Of a stretch of 64,000 nucleotides of DNA, positions 25,728 through 34,270 are shown in pieces (position 1 is the first letter of the stretch; each line of letters starts with the position of its first letter). Below the pieces are notes generated by a model that worked only from the letters and a program-made list of their open reading frames with translations, was not told where the DNA came from and made no database searches. The DNA is from Beijerinckiaceae bacterium (GTDB lineage Bacteria; Pseudomonadota; Alphaproteobacteria; Rhizobiales; Beijerinckiaceae): assembly GCA_027531565.1 (NCBI GenBank), contig JAPZSB010000007.1:1-64000 (forward strand). Reading direction: 5' to 3'. The position numbers and the translations under genes were made by a program.

Positions 25728-27617
25728 TCAGACCTCGAGTTTCTGGCGCAGGCTCGGCTCTTCGCCGGATTCGGCACGCTTCAGGGTTTCGCGGGCGAGA
25801 TCGGCCTCGCGCTGCTTGTTCCACATGCCGGCATAGATGCCGCCGGCGGCGAGAAGCTCCTCGTGGGTGCCGCTTTCGGCAATGACGCCCTTGTCCAGCA
25901 CGATGATCCGGTCAGCGTTGACCACGGTCGAAAGGCGATGCGCGATGACCAGGGTCGAACGGCCGCGGCTCATCCGCTCCAGCGCATCCTGGATTTCCTT
26001 CTCGGTGTAGCTGTCGAGGGCCGAGGTCGCCTCGTCGAGAACGAGGATCGGCGGGCCCTTGAGGATGGTCCGGGCGATGGCGACGCGCTGCTTCTCGCCA
26101 CCGGAAAGCTTCAGCCCGCGCTCGCCGACCTGGCTGTTATAGCCATCCGGCAGCTGGCGGATCAGCGGGTCGATCTGCGCCATGGTGGCCGCCTCGGCGA
26201 TGCGATGCTCGTCGGCGCCGTCCTTTCCATAGCCGATATTGTAGAGGATCGTGTCGTTGAAGAGCACGGTATCCTGCGGGACGATGCCGATCGCGGCGCG
26301 CAGGGAACCCTGCGTGACGTCCCGGATATCCTGTCCGTCGATCAGGATGCGCCCGCCGATCACATCATAGAAGCGGAAGAGCAGGCGCGAGAGCGTCGAC
26401 TTGCCGGCACCCGAGGGGCCGACAATCGCCACGGTCTGGCCAGGCGGGACCTCGAAGGTGACACCTTTCAGGATCGGGCGTTCGGGCACGTAGTGGAAGC
26501 GGACATCCTCGAAACGGATATGCCCTTCGGAGACCGAGAGCGGCCGGGCCGTCGGCGCATCCTCGACCTCGGCCTCGCGCTCGAGCACGTCGAACATCTT
26601 CTCGATATCGACGATGGCCTGCTTGATCTCGCGGTAGACCATGCCCATGAAATTGAGCGGCTGGTAGAGCTGGATCATCAGCGCGTTGACCATCACGAAA
26701 TGGCCGACGCTCTTCTTCCCCGCCATCACATCCACCGCCGCGATGGCCATGCAGACAGCGAGCGCGATCGTGAAGATCACGGCCTGCCCGGTATTGAGGA
26801 AGGCGAGCGAGGTATAGGTCTTGATCGAGGCCTTCTCGTAGGTGGCGAGGCTGCGGTCATAGCGTGCCGTCTCGCGCGCCTCGGCGCCGAAATACTTCAC
26901 CGTCTCGAAATTCAGCAGCGAATCGACCGCCTTGGCATTGGCGTCGGTGTCGCTGTCATTCATCGCGCGGCGGATCTCCATCCGCCAGACCGTGGCGCGC
27001 ACCGTGAAGGCGAGATAGATCACGATCATCACGCAGACGATCACGACATAGCGCCAGTCGAATTCGAGCGCGAAGACGAGAATGACCAGGCTGAACTCGA
27101 CGATGGTCGGGATCAGCGTCATCAGCGTCATCCGGGTCAGTTCCTCGATGCCGTTGCGGCCGCGTTCGAGAACCCGGGTCAACCCGCCGGTCTTGCGCTC
27201 GAGATGGAAGCGCAGCGAAAGCCGGTGCATATGCGTGAAGGTGCGCAGGGCCAGCCGGCGCACGGCATTCATCGCCACCTTGGCAAAAAGCCCTTCCCGG
27301 ACCTGCGTGAAGACCACCATCAGGATCCGCGTCAGCCCGTAGAGAGCGCTGGCGAGAATCGGCGCGCCGACCAGCCAGGGCCAGACCGCGCCGGCCTCCA
27401 TCTTGCCGCCTGTGGCAAGGACAAGCGCATCCGTCGCCCATTTGAAGGTGAAGGGCATCAGGATGGTGAAGCCCTTGGCGACGAGGATCAGCACCAGCGA
27501 GATCGCGATGGTCCGCTGGAGATCGGGGCGATCCTGCGGCCAGAAGAAGGGCCAGAGCGTGCGAAGGGTCGAGACGAGCGAGGCCTCGCGCCGGAGGGAT
27601 GGGGTGGGATTGGACAA
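25728..27617 (-). CDS. Atm1-type ABC exporter (fused permease/ATPase)
   Basis: A 629-residue half transporter. The membrane domain (about 35-340) has six helices and carries the Atm1-family markers FETVKYFGAE (237-246) and NFMGMVYREI. The nucleotide-binding domain has Walker A GPSGAGKST (400-408), the signature LSGGEKQR (504-511), Walker B ILVLDEATSALD (524-535) and the H-loop AHRLST. Relatives export glutathione-linked sulfur or metal conjugates (mitochondrial Atm1, bacterial NaAtm1). It probably acts as a homodimer in the inner membrane. It stands alone, divergent from the LOG gene. Confidence 0.93.
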   Translation of the reverse strand: MSNPTPSLRREASLVSTLRTLWPFFWPQDRPDLQRTIAISLVLILVAKGFTILMPFTFKWATDALVLATGGKMEAGAVWPWLVGAPILASALYGLTRILMVVFTQVREGLFAKVAMNAVRRLALRTFTHMHRLSLRFHLERKTGGLTRVLERGRNGIEELTRMTLMTLIPTIVEFSLVILVFALEFDWRYVVIVCVMIVIYLAFTVRATVWRMEIRRAMNDSDTDANAKAVDSLLNFETVKYFGAEARETARYDRSLATYEKASIKTYTSLAFLNTGQAVIFTIALAVCMAIAAVDVMAGKKSVGHFVMVNALMIQLYQPLNFMGMVYREIKQAIVDIEKMFDVLEREAEVEDAPTARPLSVSEGHIRFEDVRFHYVPERPILKGVTFEVPPGQTVAIVGPSGAGKSTLSRLLFRFYDVIGGRILIDGQDIRDVTQGSLRAAIGIVPQDTVLFNDTILYNIGYGKDGADEHRIAEAATMAQIDPLIRQLPDGYNSQVGERGLKLSGGEKQRVAIARTILKGPPILVLDEATSALDSYTEKEIQDALERMSRGRSTLVIAHRLSTVVNADRIIVLDKGVIAESGTHEELLAAGGIYAGMWNKQREADLARETLKRAESGEEPSLRQKLEV

Positions 27618-27884
27618 GATGATGCCTTTCAGGCTGTCCCGGCGGCGGGCGGCGCTGCCTGCTCTCTCGGGACCGGCTGTCCCTCGGAAATGGCTGGCAG
27701 GCCGGACGTCGCCGACAGGTCAGTTCGGATTTTTTCTAACTTGGTCCGTCACGCGATGGAATCCAAGCCTTCCCCGTGCCGGGATGCGGAAAAGCCGGCA
27801 GGCCGTGTTCGAAACGTCACGAAATCCTGCTCCGGATCGTTCCGGTTGCTTGCCTTTTTGACGCCTTCACGAGACCTTGGACCC

Positions 27885-28466
27885 ATGAAAAATACCTTGA
27901 TTCGATCCATCTGCGTCTTCTGCGGCTCCGGCACCGGTTCCGAGCCGATCTTCATGGAATCGGCCGAAACGCTCGGCCGTCTGATGGCCGAGAACGGCAT
28001 CCGCCTGGTCTATGGCGGGGGCTCGCACGGGCTGATGGGCGCCGTCGCGCGCTCTGTCCTCGGCCATGGCGGGCATGTCACCGGCATCATCCCGCATTTC
28101 CTCAAGAACAAGGAGGTGATGCTGGAGGGCGCGCAGGAGATGATCGTCACCAACGACATGCACGAGCGCAAGCGGCTGATGTTCGAGAAGGCCGATGCCT
28201 TCGTCGCGCTGCCCGGCGGCATCGGGACGCTCGAGGAGGTTGTCGAGCAACTGACCTGGGCGCAGCTCGGCCAGCACAACAAGCCGATCCTGCTGGCCAA
28301 TATTGCCGGCTTCTGGAAGCCCCTGCTGGTCCTGCTCGCTCATATGCGGGAGTTCCAGTTCATCCGCGCCGGGCTCGAAGTGCAGTACCTGGTCGCCGAA
28401 TCCGTGCCCGAGATCGTGCCGATGCTGGAACAGAGTGCGTTGATGAAGAGCCGGCAGAGCGCCTGA
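27885..28466 (+). CDS. LOG-family cytokinin riboside 5'-monophosphate phosphoribohydrolase
   Basis: A 193-residue Rossmann-like protein of the TIGR00730/LOG group. ICVFCGSGTGS at the N terminus, LVYGGGSHGLMG, and the diagnostic LPGGIGTLEEV are present. Family members remove ribose 5-phosphate from nucleoside monophosphates and were long annotated as lysine decarboxylases. The ATG at 27885 directly starts the conserved region; the far larger open frame upstream is antisense to the ABC gene. The cellular role in bacteria is mostly purine salvage or unknown. Confidence 0.92.
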   Translation: MKNTLIRSICVFCGSGTGSEPIFMESAETLGRLMAENGIRLVYGGGSHGLMGAVARSVLGHGGHVTGIIPHFLKNKEVMLEGAQEMIVTNDMHERKRLMFEKADAFVALPGGIGTLEEVVEQLTWAQLGQHNKPILLANIAGFWKPLLVLLAHMREFQFIRAGLEVQYLVAESVPEIVPMLEQSALMKSRQSA

Positions 28467-28632
28467 GGCGTCGTTCACTTGGGGCGTGCTTGATCGTGAG
28501 TTGCGCATATCCAGCAACTGCGCCATGACTGGTAGCGGGATGCCCTTCGGGGCACGGGGGTACGGGACGCGCCCAGGGCACGAAGGGGCGCCGTTTCCAT
28601 TCCAGCGGCAACGTGCCTGAGTGGAGAAAGCC

Positions 28633-29019
28633 ATGCGGATCGTGACCGGATTGGCGAGCGTCGTTCTGATGATGGGCTTGGGCCAGGGTGCCGCTTCGGC
28701 GCAGCAGGCCAATGCGCCCGCCGCAGCCCCAGCGGCACCGCGAACGGCCTCGCGCGCCGTTCCGAAGAATGCAGCCGAAATCGTCCTGGCCAATGCACGC
28801 AGCGGCGCGGTGGTGACCGGCCTCTCCGTGACGAGCGCCGCCGGCAAGTCGGTCGCCACGCTGAAGAAGCCGCTCGAGCCGGGCAAGAAGATCACGATCA
28901 AGCTGCCGAAGAATTCGGGCTGCACCTTCGCGGTCAACGCCTCCTTCTCGGATGACGCCGAATTCGACCAGACCGACGTCAACCTGTGCACGGACAAGAC
29001 GGTCCGCTTCACGGATTGA
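28633..29019 (+). CDS. Small secreted hypothetical protein
   Basis: A 128-residue exported protein. The signal peptide is MRIVTGLASVVLMMGLGQGAASA with an Ala-x-Ala cleavage site, followed by an Ala/Pro linker and a compact domain (about 45-128). Two cysteines (SGCTF and NLCTD) could form a disulfide. GGAG lies seven bases before the ATG. The domain reads as a beta-rich periplasmic fold of unknown function. The 166-base leader has two small hairpins (28499-28519, and 28541-28554 with a TTCG loop). It converges on cimA. Confidence 0.75.
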   Translation: MRIVTGLASVVLMMGLGQGAASAQQANAPAAAPAAPRTASRAVPKNAAEIVLANARSGAVVTGLSVTSAAGKSVATLKKPLEPGKKITIKLPKNSGCTFAVNASFSDDAEFDQTDVNLCTDKTVRFTD

Positions 29020-29045
29020 GCGCGGCGGGGCCGCCCCGCCGGGGC

Positions 29046-30650
29046 TTACTCGGCCGGAACCTGGCTCCGCATCAGCTTGTAGATGATCGAATCCGTCAGC
29101 GCCTGGAACGAGGCGTCGATGATGTTCGGGGACACGCCCACCGTGGTCCAGCTCTCGCCGGCCTCGTCGGTCGAATCGATCAGGACGCGCGTCACCGCAT
29201 CGGTACCGCCCTGGAAGATGCGGACCTTGAAATCCGTCAGCTTCAGGCCCTTGATATAGCTCTGGTAGCGGCCGAGATCCTTGCGCAGGGCCTTGTCCAG
29301 CGCGTTGACCGGCCCGTCGCCCTCGGCGGCGGAGATCATCGTCTTGTCGCCGACGCGCACTTTCACCACGGCCTCGGAGAAGGTGACGAGATCGCCCTTG
29401 GCATTGTAGCGGCGCTCGACATTGACCTTGAACCGCTCGACCTTGAAGAAATCCGGCACGCGGCCGAGCAGTCGCTGGGCGAGGATGTAGAAGCTCGCAT
29501 CGGCCCCCTCATAGGAATAGCCGTTCGCTTCCTTCTCCTTCACCTCGTCGAGCAGGCGGGCGAGGCGCGGATCGTTCTTCTCGACGGTGATGCCCAGCCG
29601 CTCGAGTTCCGCGAGGATGTTCGACCGCCCGGCCTGGGTGGAAACCAGCACCATGCGGCGGTTGCCCACGCGCTCTGGCTCGACATGCTCGTAGGTTTTC
29701 GGATCCTTGATCAGGGCCGAGGCATGGATGCCGGCCTTGGTGGCAAAGGCCGAGGCGCCGACATAGGGCGCCTGCCGGTTGGGCACGCGGTTGAGGATCT
29801 CGTCGAAGCTGCGCGACAGCGCCGTCAGCCCGGCCAGAGCCTCGCGCGTGACACCGATCTCGAAACGGTCGGCATAATCGGGCTTGAGCAGCAAGGTGGG
29901 GATCAGGCTGACGAGATTGGCATTGCCGCAGCGCTCGCCGAGGCCGTTCAGCGTGCCCTGGATCTGCCGCGCGCCGGCCCGGATGGCGGCGAGGCTGTTG
30001 GCCACGGCATGGCCGGTATCGTCATGGGCGTGGATGCCGAGCCGGATGCCCGGCACGGTCGCCATCACCTCGGCCACGATCATCTCGACCTCGTGCGGCA
30101 GCGTGCCGCCATTGGTATCGCAGAGCACGACCCATTCCGCCCCGGCCTCATGCGCGGTGCGGGCGCAATCGAGCGCGTAGCCGCGATTGGCCTTGAACCC
30201 GTCGAAGAAATGCTCGCAATCCACCAGCGCGCGCCTGCCGGCCGCACGGGCGGCCTGCACCGAATCCGCGATGCTCTCGAGATTCTCGTCCAGCGTGCAG
30301 CCAAGCGCGAATTCGACATGATAGTCCCAGCTTTTCGCGACGAAGCAGATCGCGCCGGATTTCGCCTGCAGCAGCGCGGCGAGGCCGGGATCATTCGAGG
30401 CGGAAACGCCCGCCCGCTTGGTCATTCCGAAGGCGGTGAAACAGGCTTTTGTCGCCGGCGGCTTCTCGAAGAATTTCGTATCGACCGGGTTGGCGCCGGG
30501 ATAGCCGCCCTCGATGAAATCCACGCCCAGCCGGTCGAGCATGGCGGCGATCTTGTGCTTGTCGGCAAGGCTGAAATCGACACCCGTCGTCTGCGCGCCG
30601 TCACGCAGGGTGGTGTCGAACAGGGTGATGCGGTCCTTCATGTCAGCCAT
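29046..30650 (-). CDS. cimA: Citramalate synthase
   Basis: A 534-residue member of the citramalate/isopropylmalate synthase family, joining pyruvate and acetyl-CoA to (R)-citramalate on the threonine-independent route to isoleucine. FDTTLRDGAQTTGV (11-24), the metal-binding GIHAHDD, NGLGERCGNANL and the C-terminal LeuA regulatory domain with DGPVNALDKALR are diagnostic. Length and the TTGVDFSL motif separate it from LeuA and NifV. Met4 (30641) is an alternative start, one base after the GNAT stop. It is co-transcribed with the GNAT gene. Confidence 0.93.
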   Translation of the reverse strand: MADMKDRITLFDTTLRDGAQTTGVDFSLADKHKIAAMLDRLGVDFIEGGYPGANPVDTKFFEKPPATKACFTAFGMTKRAGVSASNDPGLAALLQAKSGAICFVAKSWDYHVEFALGCTLDENLESIADSVQAARAAGRRALVDCEHFFDGFKANRGYALDCARTAHEAGAEWVVLCDTNGGTLPHEVEMIVAEVMATVPGIRLGIHAHDDTGHAVANSLAAIRAGARQIQGTLNGLGERCGNANLVSLIPTLLLKPDYADRFEIGVTREALAGLTALSRSFDEILNRVPNRQAPYVGASAFATKAGIHASALIKDPKTYEHVEPERVGNRRMVLVSTQAGRSNILAELERLGITVEKNDPRLARLLDEVKEKEANGYSYEGADASFYILAQRLLGRVPDFFKVERFKVNVERRYNAKGDLVTFSEAVVKVRVGDKTMISAAEGDGPVNALDKALRKDLGRYQSYIKGLKLTDFKVRIFQGGTDAVTRVLIDSTDEAGESWTTVGVSPNIIDASFQALTDSIIYKLMRSQVPAE

Positions 30651-31155
30651 CCGCCTTCGCCTTTTCGGGCAATGCCTTCTTCATCGTCGTGTTGACGAGC
30701 CATTCGTCGCCGCGCATCACCGTGTTCCGGGCCTGCATCTCGTAGCCGCGGCCTGCGAAGAATTCGCGGGCGGTTTCCGAGGCATCGACCGTGGCGGTCT
30801 CGGCGCCGCGCTGGCGGGCGAGCAGCTCCATCACGTCGAGCAGGGCCTTGCCCACGCCCTGCCCGGCATGATCCGGCGAGACATACAGCATCTCGATGAT
30901 GCGGTTCTCCTTGACTTTCGGATCATCCCGCAGCGCGGCGAAGCCGAGGATCTCGCCCTCCGCCTCGGCGAGGATCGTCAGCCAGCCGGCCAGCCTCTCG
31001 CCGAACGACTCGACATCGTCGGCCGCGCTGGCCCAGGCCGCGCGCTGGCCCTCGTCGTAATCCTCGGCCGTCAGCTCCTCGATCGAGGCGGCGAAGAGAT
31101 CGGCCAGCGGTACGGCATCGCGCGGGAGATAGGGGCGGAACGAGATCGTGGTCAT
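30643..31155 (-). CDS. GNAT family N-acetyltransferase
   Basis: A 170-residue acetyltransferase using acetyl-CoA. The conserved motif A is clear (IIEMLYVSPDHAGQGVGKALLD). It starts with FRPYLPRDAVPLADLF, as in many ribosomal or small-molecule GNATs. The ATG at 31155 is preferred; the frame extending to 31302 runs into the palindromic repeat and yields the artefactual MAGLVPAIHD peptide. The substrate is unknown. It overlaps the cimA start by eight bases. Confidence 0.88.
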   Translation of the reverse strand: MTTISFRPYLPRDAVPLADLFAASIEELTAEDYDEGQRAAWASAADDVESFGERLAGWLTILAEAEGEILGFAALRDDPKVKENRIIEMLYVSPDHAGQGVGKALLDVMELLARQRGAETATVDASETAREFFAGRGYEMQARNTVMRGDEWLVNTTMKKALPEKAKADG

Positions 31156-31205
31156 GGCGCAGGCCCTCCACAAAGCTCCGCATTGACGCCCGTCATGACC
31201 TGTAT

Positions 31206-31293
31206 CGTCATGCCCGCCCTCGGGGCGGGCATCCACGACTTGGGCGAATCGCAAGAAGAAGTCATGGATGGCCGGGACAAGCCCGGCCATGAC
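31206..31293. repeat. Paired palindromic intergenic repeat, copy B
   Basis: This copy has the same two palindromes, in the same order and spacing class, as copy A. The first is ATGCCCGCCCTCGGGGCGGGCAT-like (31210-31232) followed by CCACGAC; the second lies in 31265-31290 with ATGGCCGGG, four bases, CCCGGCCAT. It sits between cysS and the GNAT gene, both on the minus strand. The internal spacer differs from copy A while the arms are conserved, as expected for REP-like elements. Confidence 0.85.
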
Positions 31294-31333
31294 GAACACC
31301 AAAAACCGTTCGCATCGGTGAACCGATCCCGTA

Positions 31334-32782
31334 TCACCGCTTGACCTCCCAGCGCGTGACCGGCTTGCCGGCCTCGTCCTTGCCGTCCATCAGCACGATG
31401 CCCATGGCGACAAGTTCGTCGCGGATCCGGTCGGATTCCGCCCAGTTCTTCGCCGCACGCGCGGCCAGGCGGGCGTTGATGAGGGCGTTGACGGTCGTTT
31501 CGTCGACAGAAGCACCTGCGCCCGACAGCCGCTCGGCCTTGCTCTGGCCAAGCAGGCCCAGCACCAGCCCTGTCGCCTTGAGGATGGCAGGATCGGTGAT
31601 CTGATGCAGCAGCGTCACGGCGGCCGGTGTGTTGAGATCGTCTCCCAGAGCGGCGAGGACAGCCGGATCCGGCGTCGTCGCCTCGATCGCGTCGACCTTG
31701 CGATACCACCCATCGAGAATGGTCTGCGATTCCCGCAGGGATGCCTCCGTCCAGTCGATCGGCTGGCGGTAATGGCTGCGCAACATGGTCAAGCGCGCCA
31801 CCTCGCCCTGCCAATCCGCCAGCACCTCGCGGATGGTCCGGAAATTCCCCAGGCTCTTGGACATTTTCTGCCCCTCGACCTGCAGGAAGCCGTTATGCAT
31901 CCAGATCGAGGCCATGCGCTCGGAGCCGAAGGCGCAGCAGGATTGCGCGATCTCGTTCTCGTGATGCGGGAAGACGAGATCGATGCCGCCGCCATGGATG
32001 TCGAAGGTGTTGGCCACCGGATCATCGCAGGCGAGGCCGCCGCCATAGGGTTCGAGCAGCTTCGCCATCGACATGGCCGAGCATTCGATATGCCAGCCGG
32101 GCCGGCCGGGCACGGGAATGCCGGCGGGCGAATCCCAGCCCGGCTCGTTCGGCTTCGAGGGCTTCCAGAGCACGAAATCGGTGGCGTCGCGCTTGTAGGG
32201 CGCCACATCCACCCGCGCGCCGGCGATCATCTCGTCGAGGCTGCGGTTGGCGAGGGCGCCATAGCGCGGCAGCCGGCCGTTCGCCGCATCCATCGCCGCG
32301 GGCGAGAACAGCACGTGGTTTTCCGCCACATAGGCGAAGCCGCGCGCGACCAGCCGCTCGATCAGCGCCCGCATGCCGTCGATATGCTCGGTAGCGCGGG
32401 GCTGGGATGTGGGCTCGAGGCAGCCGAGAGCCGTCACATCGTCCTGGAACTGGGCATTCGTGCCCTCGGTGACCTTGCTGATCGCCTCGTTGAGTGAAAG
32501 ATCGGGATAGTCCCGCGCGGCGCGTTCGTTGATCTTGTCATCCACGTCGGTGATGTTCCGCGCATAGACAACGTGATCCTCGCCGTAGAGGTGGCGCAGC
32601 AGGCGGAACAGCACGTCGAAAACGATGACCGGGCGGGCATTGCCGATATGGGCATAGTCATAGACGGTCGGGCCGCAGACATACATCCGCACCAGCGGCC
32701 GGCCCGTTTCCGGGTGCCGCGCCAGCGGGACGAGCGGCTCCTTGCGCCGCGTCAGCGTGTTGTAGAGCATCAGCTCCGCCAT
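31334..32782 (-). CDS. cysS: Cysteinyl-tRNA synthetase
   Basis: A 482-residue class I synthetase. The zinc ligand Cys36 in [13 protein letters not shown] (45-48), the second zinc region GWHIECSAM, the HHENEIAQS block and KMSKSLGN are all present. The C-terminal anticodon-binding domain ends in the usual short tail. It is essential for charging tRNA-Cys. Copy B of the palindromic repeat lies between it and the GNAT gene. Confidence 0.97.
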   Translation of the reverse strand: MAELMLYNTLTRRKEPLVPLARHPETGRPLVRMYVCGPTVYDYAHIGNARPVIVFDVLFRLLRHLYGEDHVVYARNITDVDDKINERAARDYPDLSLNEAISKVTEGTNAQFQDDVTALGCLEPTSQPRATEHIDGMRALIERLVARGFAYVAENHVLFSPAAMDAANGRLPRYGALANRSLDEMIAGARVDVAPYKRDATDFVLWKPSKPNEPGWDSPAGIPVPGRPGWHIECSAMSMAKLLEPYGGGLACDDPVANTFDIHGGGIDLVFPHHENEIAQSCCAFGSERMASIWMHNGFLQVEGQKMSKSLGNFRTIREVLADWQGEVARLTMLRSHYRQPIDWTEASLRESQTILDGWYRKVDAIEATTPDPAVLAALGDDLNTPAAVTLLHQITDPAILKATGLVLGLLGQSKAERLSGAGASVDETTVNALINARLAARAAKNWAESDRIRDELVAMGIVLMDGKDEAGKPVTRWEVKR

Positions 32783-33131
32783 GGTTCAGCCCTCACGAGG
32801 TTAAGCGCCGCCACTCGCCGGGGGCGCCTCTCGGGATTGTCACCTTGCGGGTTGAACGAGACGGCTGGCCAGCGAGCGTTGCGCGCTAGCCACAAATCGC
32901 AATCGAAATCAGGTGCGACCCAGAATGTCTCATGCGCAATCCTTGCGCGAAGAGACGCGCCGGGTCAAGTCACCGCTCCCGTCGCGGCAGACGAATCGCG
33001 GCGCGGAACGGAAAGCGGTCGCGTCTTGCAGGGGCCGGAAGGGCCGACGGCCCGCGAAATCAACCCTTCGTTAAGAGATTTGCCGCACGATGGATCAGCT
33101 TGGGTCATGCGTATCAACTGGGGGCACAGCG
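32783..33131. other. Intergenic region between cysS and a small secreted protein gene
   Basis: This 349-base divergent gap should contain both promoters. The right part (about 33058-33080) is AT-richer (ACCCTTCGTTAAGAGATTTG). I found no tRNA, hairpin with a T-run, or open frame that looks like a gene. Confidence 0.4.
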
Positions 33132-33452
33132 ATGCGCGCACGCGTCAGCATTCTTGCCGCTCTGGCGGTCAGCATCACTTCGGCAGTGATCTTCGCCTCC
33201 TCGGGCATCGAAACCGAGGCGCGGCCGAAACAGCGGGATTTCATCATCGCGGGCAGCGATGGCTATGGCACGCAGGAATGCCTGGCCAGCCAGTCCTCCT
33301 GCGGCCGGATCGTCGCCGATGCCTGGTGCGAGGCCAAGGGGTTCAAATCCGCCCTCGCCTACCGGCAGCTTGACCGCGACGAGATCACCGGCTCGGCGAG
33401 TGCCGGCCGCGGCAAGCCCGTCGACAGCTTCCTCATCTCCTGCAAGGACTGA
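33132..33452 (+). CDS. Small secreted four-cysteine protein
   Basis: A 106-residue exported protein. A hydrophobic signal (about 3-24) is followed by a domain of about 70 residues with four cysteines (TQECLA, SSCGR, AWCEA, SCKD) that can form two disulfides. The pattern GYG-x-QECLA...C-x(2)-IVADAWCEA-x-G occurs, from memory, in uncharacterised Hyphomicrobiales proteins. The function is unknown. A terminator hairpin follows the stop. The ATG at 33132 was chosen because it begins the signal peptide; another ATG lies at 33090. Confidence 0.78.
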   Translation: MRARVSILAALAVSITSAVIFASSGIETEARPKQRDFIIAGSDGYGTQECLASQSSCGRIVADAWCEAKGFKSALAYRQLDRDEITGSASAGRGKPVDSFLISCKD

Positions 33453-33480
33453 AATCCGCCTTCCGCGTGATGCCGGATCC

Positions 33481-33502
33481 GGGGGGCAAAGGCCCCCGTT
33501 TT
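33481..33502 (+). terminator. Rho-independent terminator of the four-cysteine protein gene
   Basis: A six-base stem GGGGGC/GCCCCC with a four-base loop (33482-33497) is followed by GTTTTC. It abuts the stop codon of the convergent creA gene. Confidence 0.7.
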
Positions 33503-33999
33503 CATTTCAGCCAGTCCTTGCAGCGCGGCGGCTCGCCCGAGCCCCAGGGCATCAGCGGCACGGTCGAGGTGGAGTTTTTCGGGCTGCCGTCGATCAGCTT
33601 GTCTGAATAGACGAGATAGACCAGCACGTTGCGCTTCTCGTCGCAGCCCCGCACGATCTGCATGCGCTTGAAGAGCAGCGACCGCGACTGGCGGAACATC
33701 ACATCGCCCTGCTCGAACTTGGCCTTGAACCGGATCGGGCCAACCTGCCGGCAGGCCAGCGAGACATCCGACACTTCTTCGGCCAGACCAAGCCCGCCCG
33801 CCACGCCGCCGCGTTCCGGCACGGTGTAATGGCAGGCCACGCCCTCCACCTCGGGATCGTCGATCGCATAGGTCGCGAGCTTGTCATCCGGCGTCAGCAG
33901 CCGGAACACGGTCGATTTCTTGAAAATCAGGTCGGGCGATTGCGCCAGAGCCGGGCTGGCGGCAACCAGGGCAAGCAGGACGGCCGGAAACAGGCGCAT
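33502..33999 (-). CDS. creA: CreA family protein
   Basis: A 165-residue periplasmic CreA-like protein. The signal peptide MRLFPAVLLALVAASPALA is followed by the conserved domain with DDPEVEGVACHYTVPERGG, SLACRQVGPI, and a late RKVLVYLVYSDKLIDGSPKN-like stretch. CreA is named from the Escherichia coli creABCD locus, but its biochemical role is unknown. Here it has no creBCD neighbours. Homology starts at the ATG at 33999; the upstream frame is spurious. Confidence 0.9.
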   Translation of the reverse strand: MRLFPAVLLALVAASPALAQSPDLIFKKSTVFRLLTPDDKLATYAIDDPEVEGVACHYTVPERGGVAGGLGLAEEVSDVSLACRQVGPIRFKAKFEQGDVMFRQSRSLLFKRMQIVRGCDEKRNVLVYLVYSDKLIDGSPKNSTSTVPLMPWGSGEPPRCKDWLK

Positions 34000-34060
34000 G
34001 GCATTTCTCCTTCGGTTGCAGCGCAGATAAGCATCCGAGGCGTCGAAAGGAAGGCCGGAA

Positions 34061-34267
34061 TCAGGCCGGCTCCATCGCCTCGCGCGCGGCGGCAAGGGCA
34101 GCCCGGAGCACCGATTCGCTGCCAATATGGTTGGCCAGCAGCAGGACCAGCCGCGCATCGAGGGCGGCGGCCTCTTCCGGTGTCAGGCCGCGCCGTGCCT
34201 CCACCAGCATCCGGAAGGCGCGGTCGGGATCGGGAAAGCGCGATTGCGTCACAAGGGTCTCGGCCAT
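34061..34267 (-). CDS. DUF2783 domain protein
   Basis: A 68-residue, largely helical protein with the pattern RGLTPEEAAALDARLVLLLANHIG. From memory this matches DUF2783, which is found next to FAD-dependent aromatic monooxygenases. It follows the monooxygenase gene by three bases and is surely co-translated. It may be a small accessory or stability factor for that enzyme; this is inference from context. Confidence 0.75.
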   Translation of the reverse strand: MAETLVTQSRFPDPDRAFRMLVEARRGLTPEEAAALDARLVLLLANHIGSESVLRAALAAAREAMEPA

Positions 34268-34270
34268 GGA

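Noticed and set aside
25521-28466. Plus-strand frame of 981 codons ending in the LOG protein
   Set aside because: It is antisense to the ABC transporter for most of its length. LOG homology starts at the ATG at 27885.
31156-31302. 49-residue extension of the GNAT protein beginning with MVFVMAGLVPAIHD
   Set aside because: It translates the intergenic palindromic repeat and is a known artefact in this group of bacteria.
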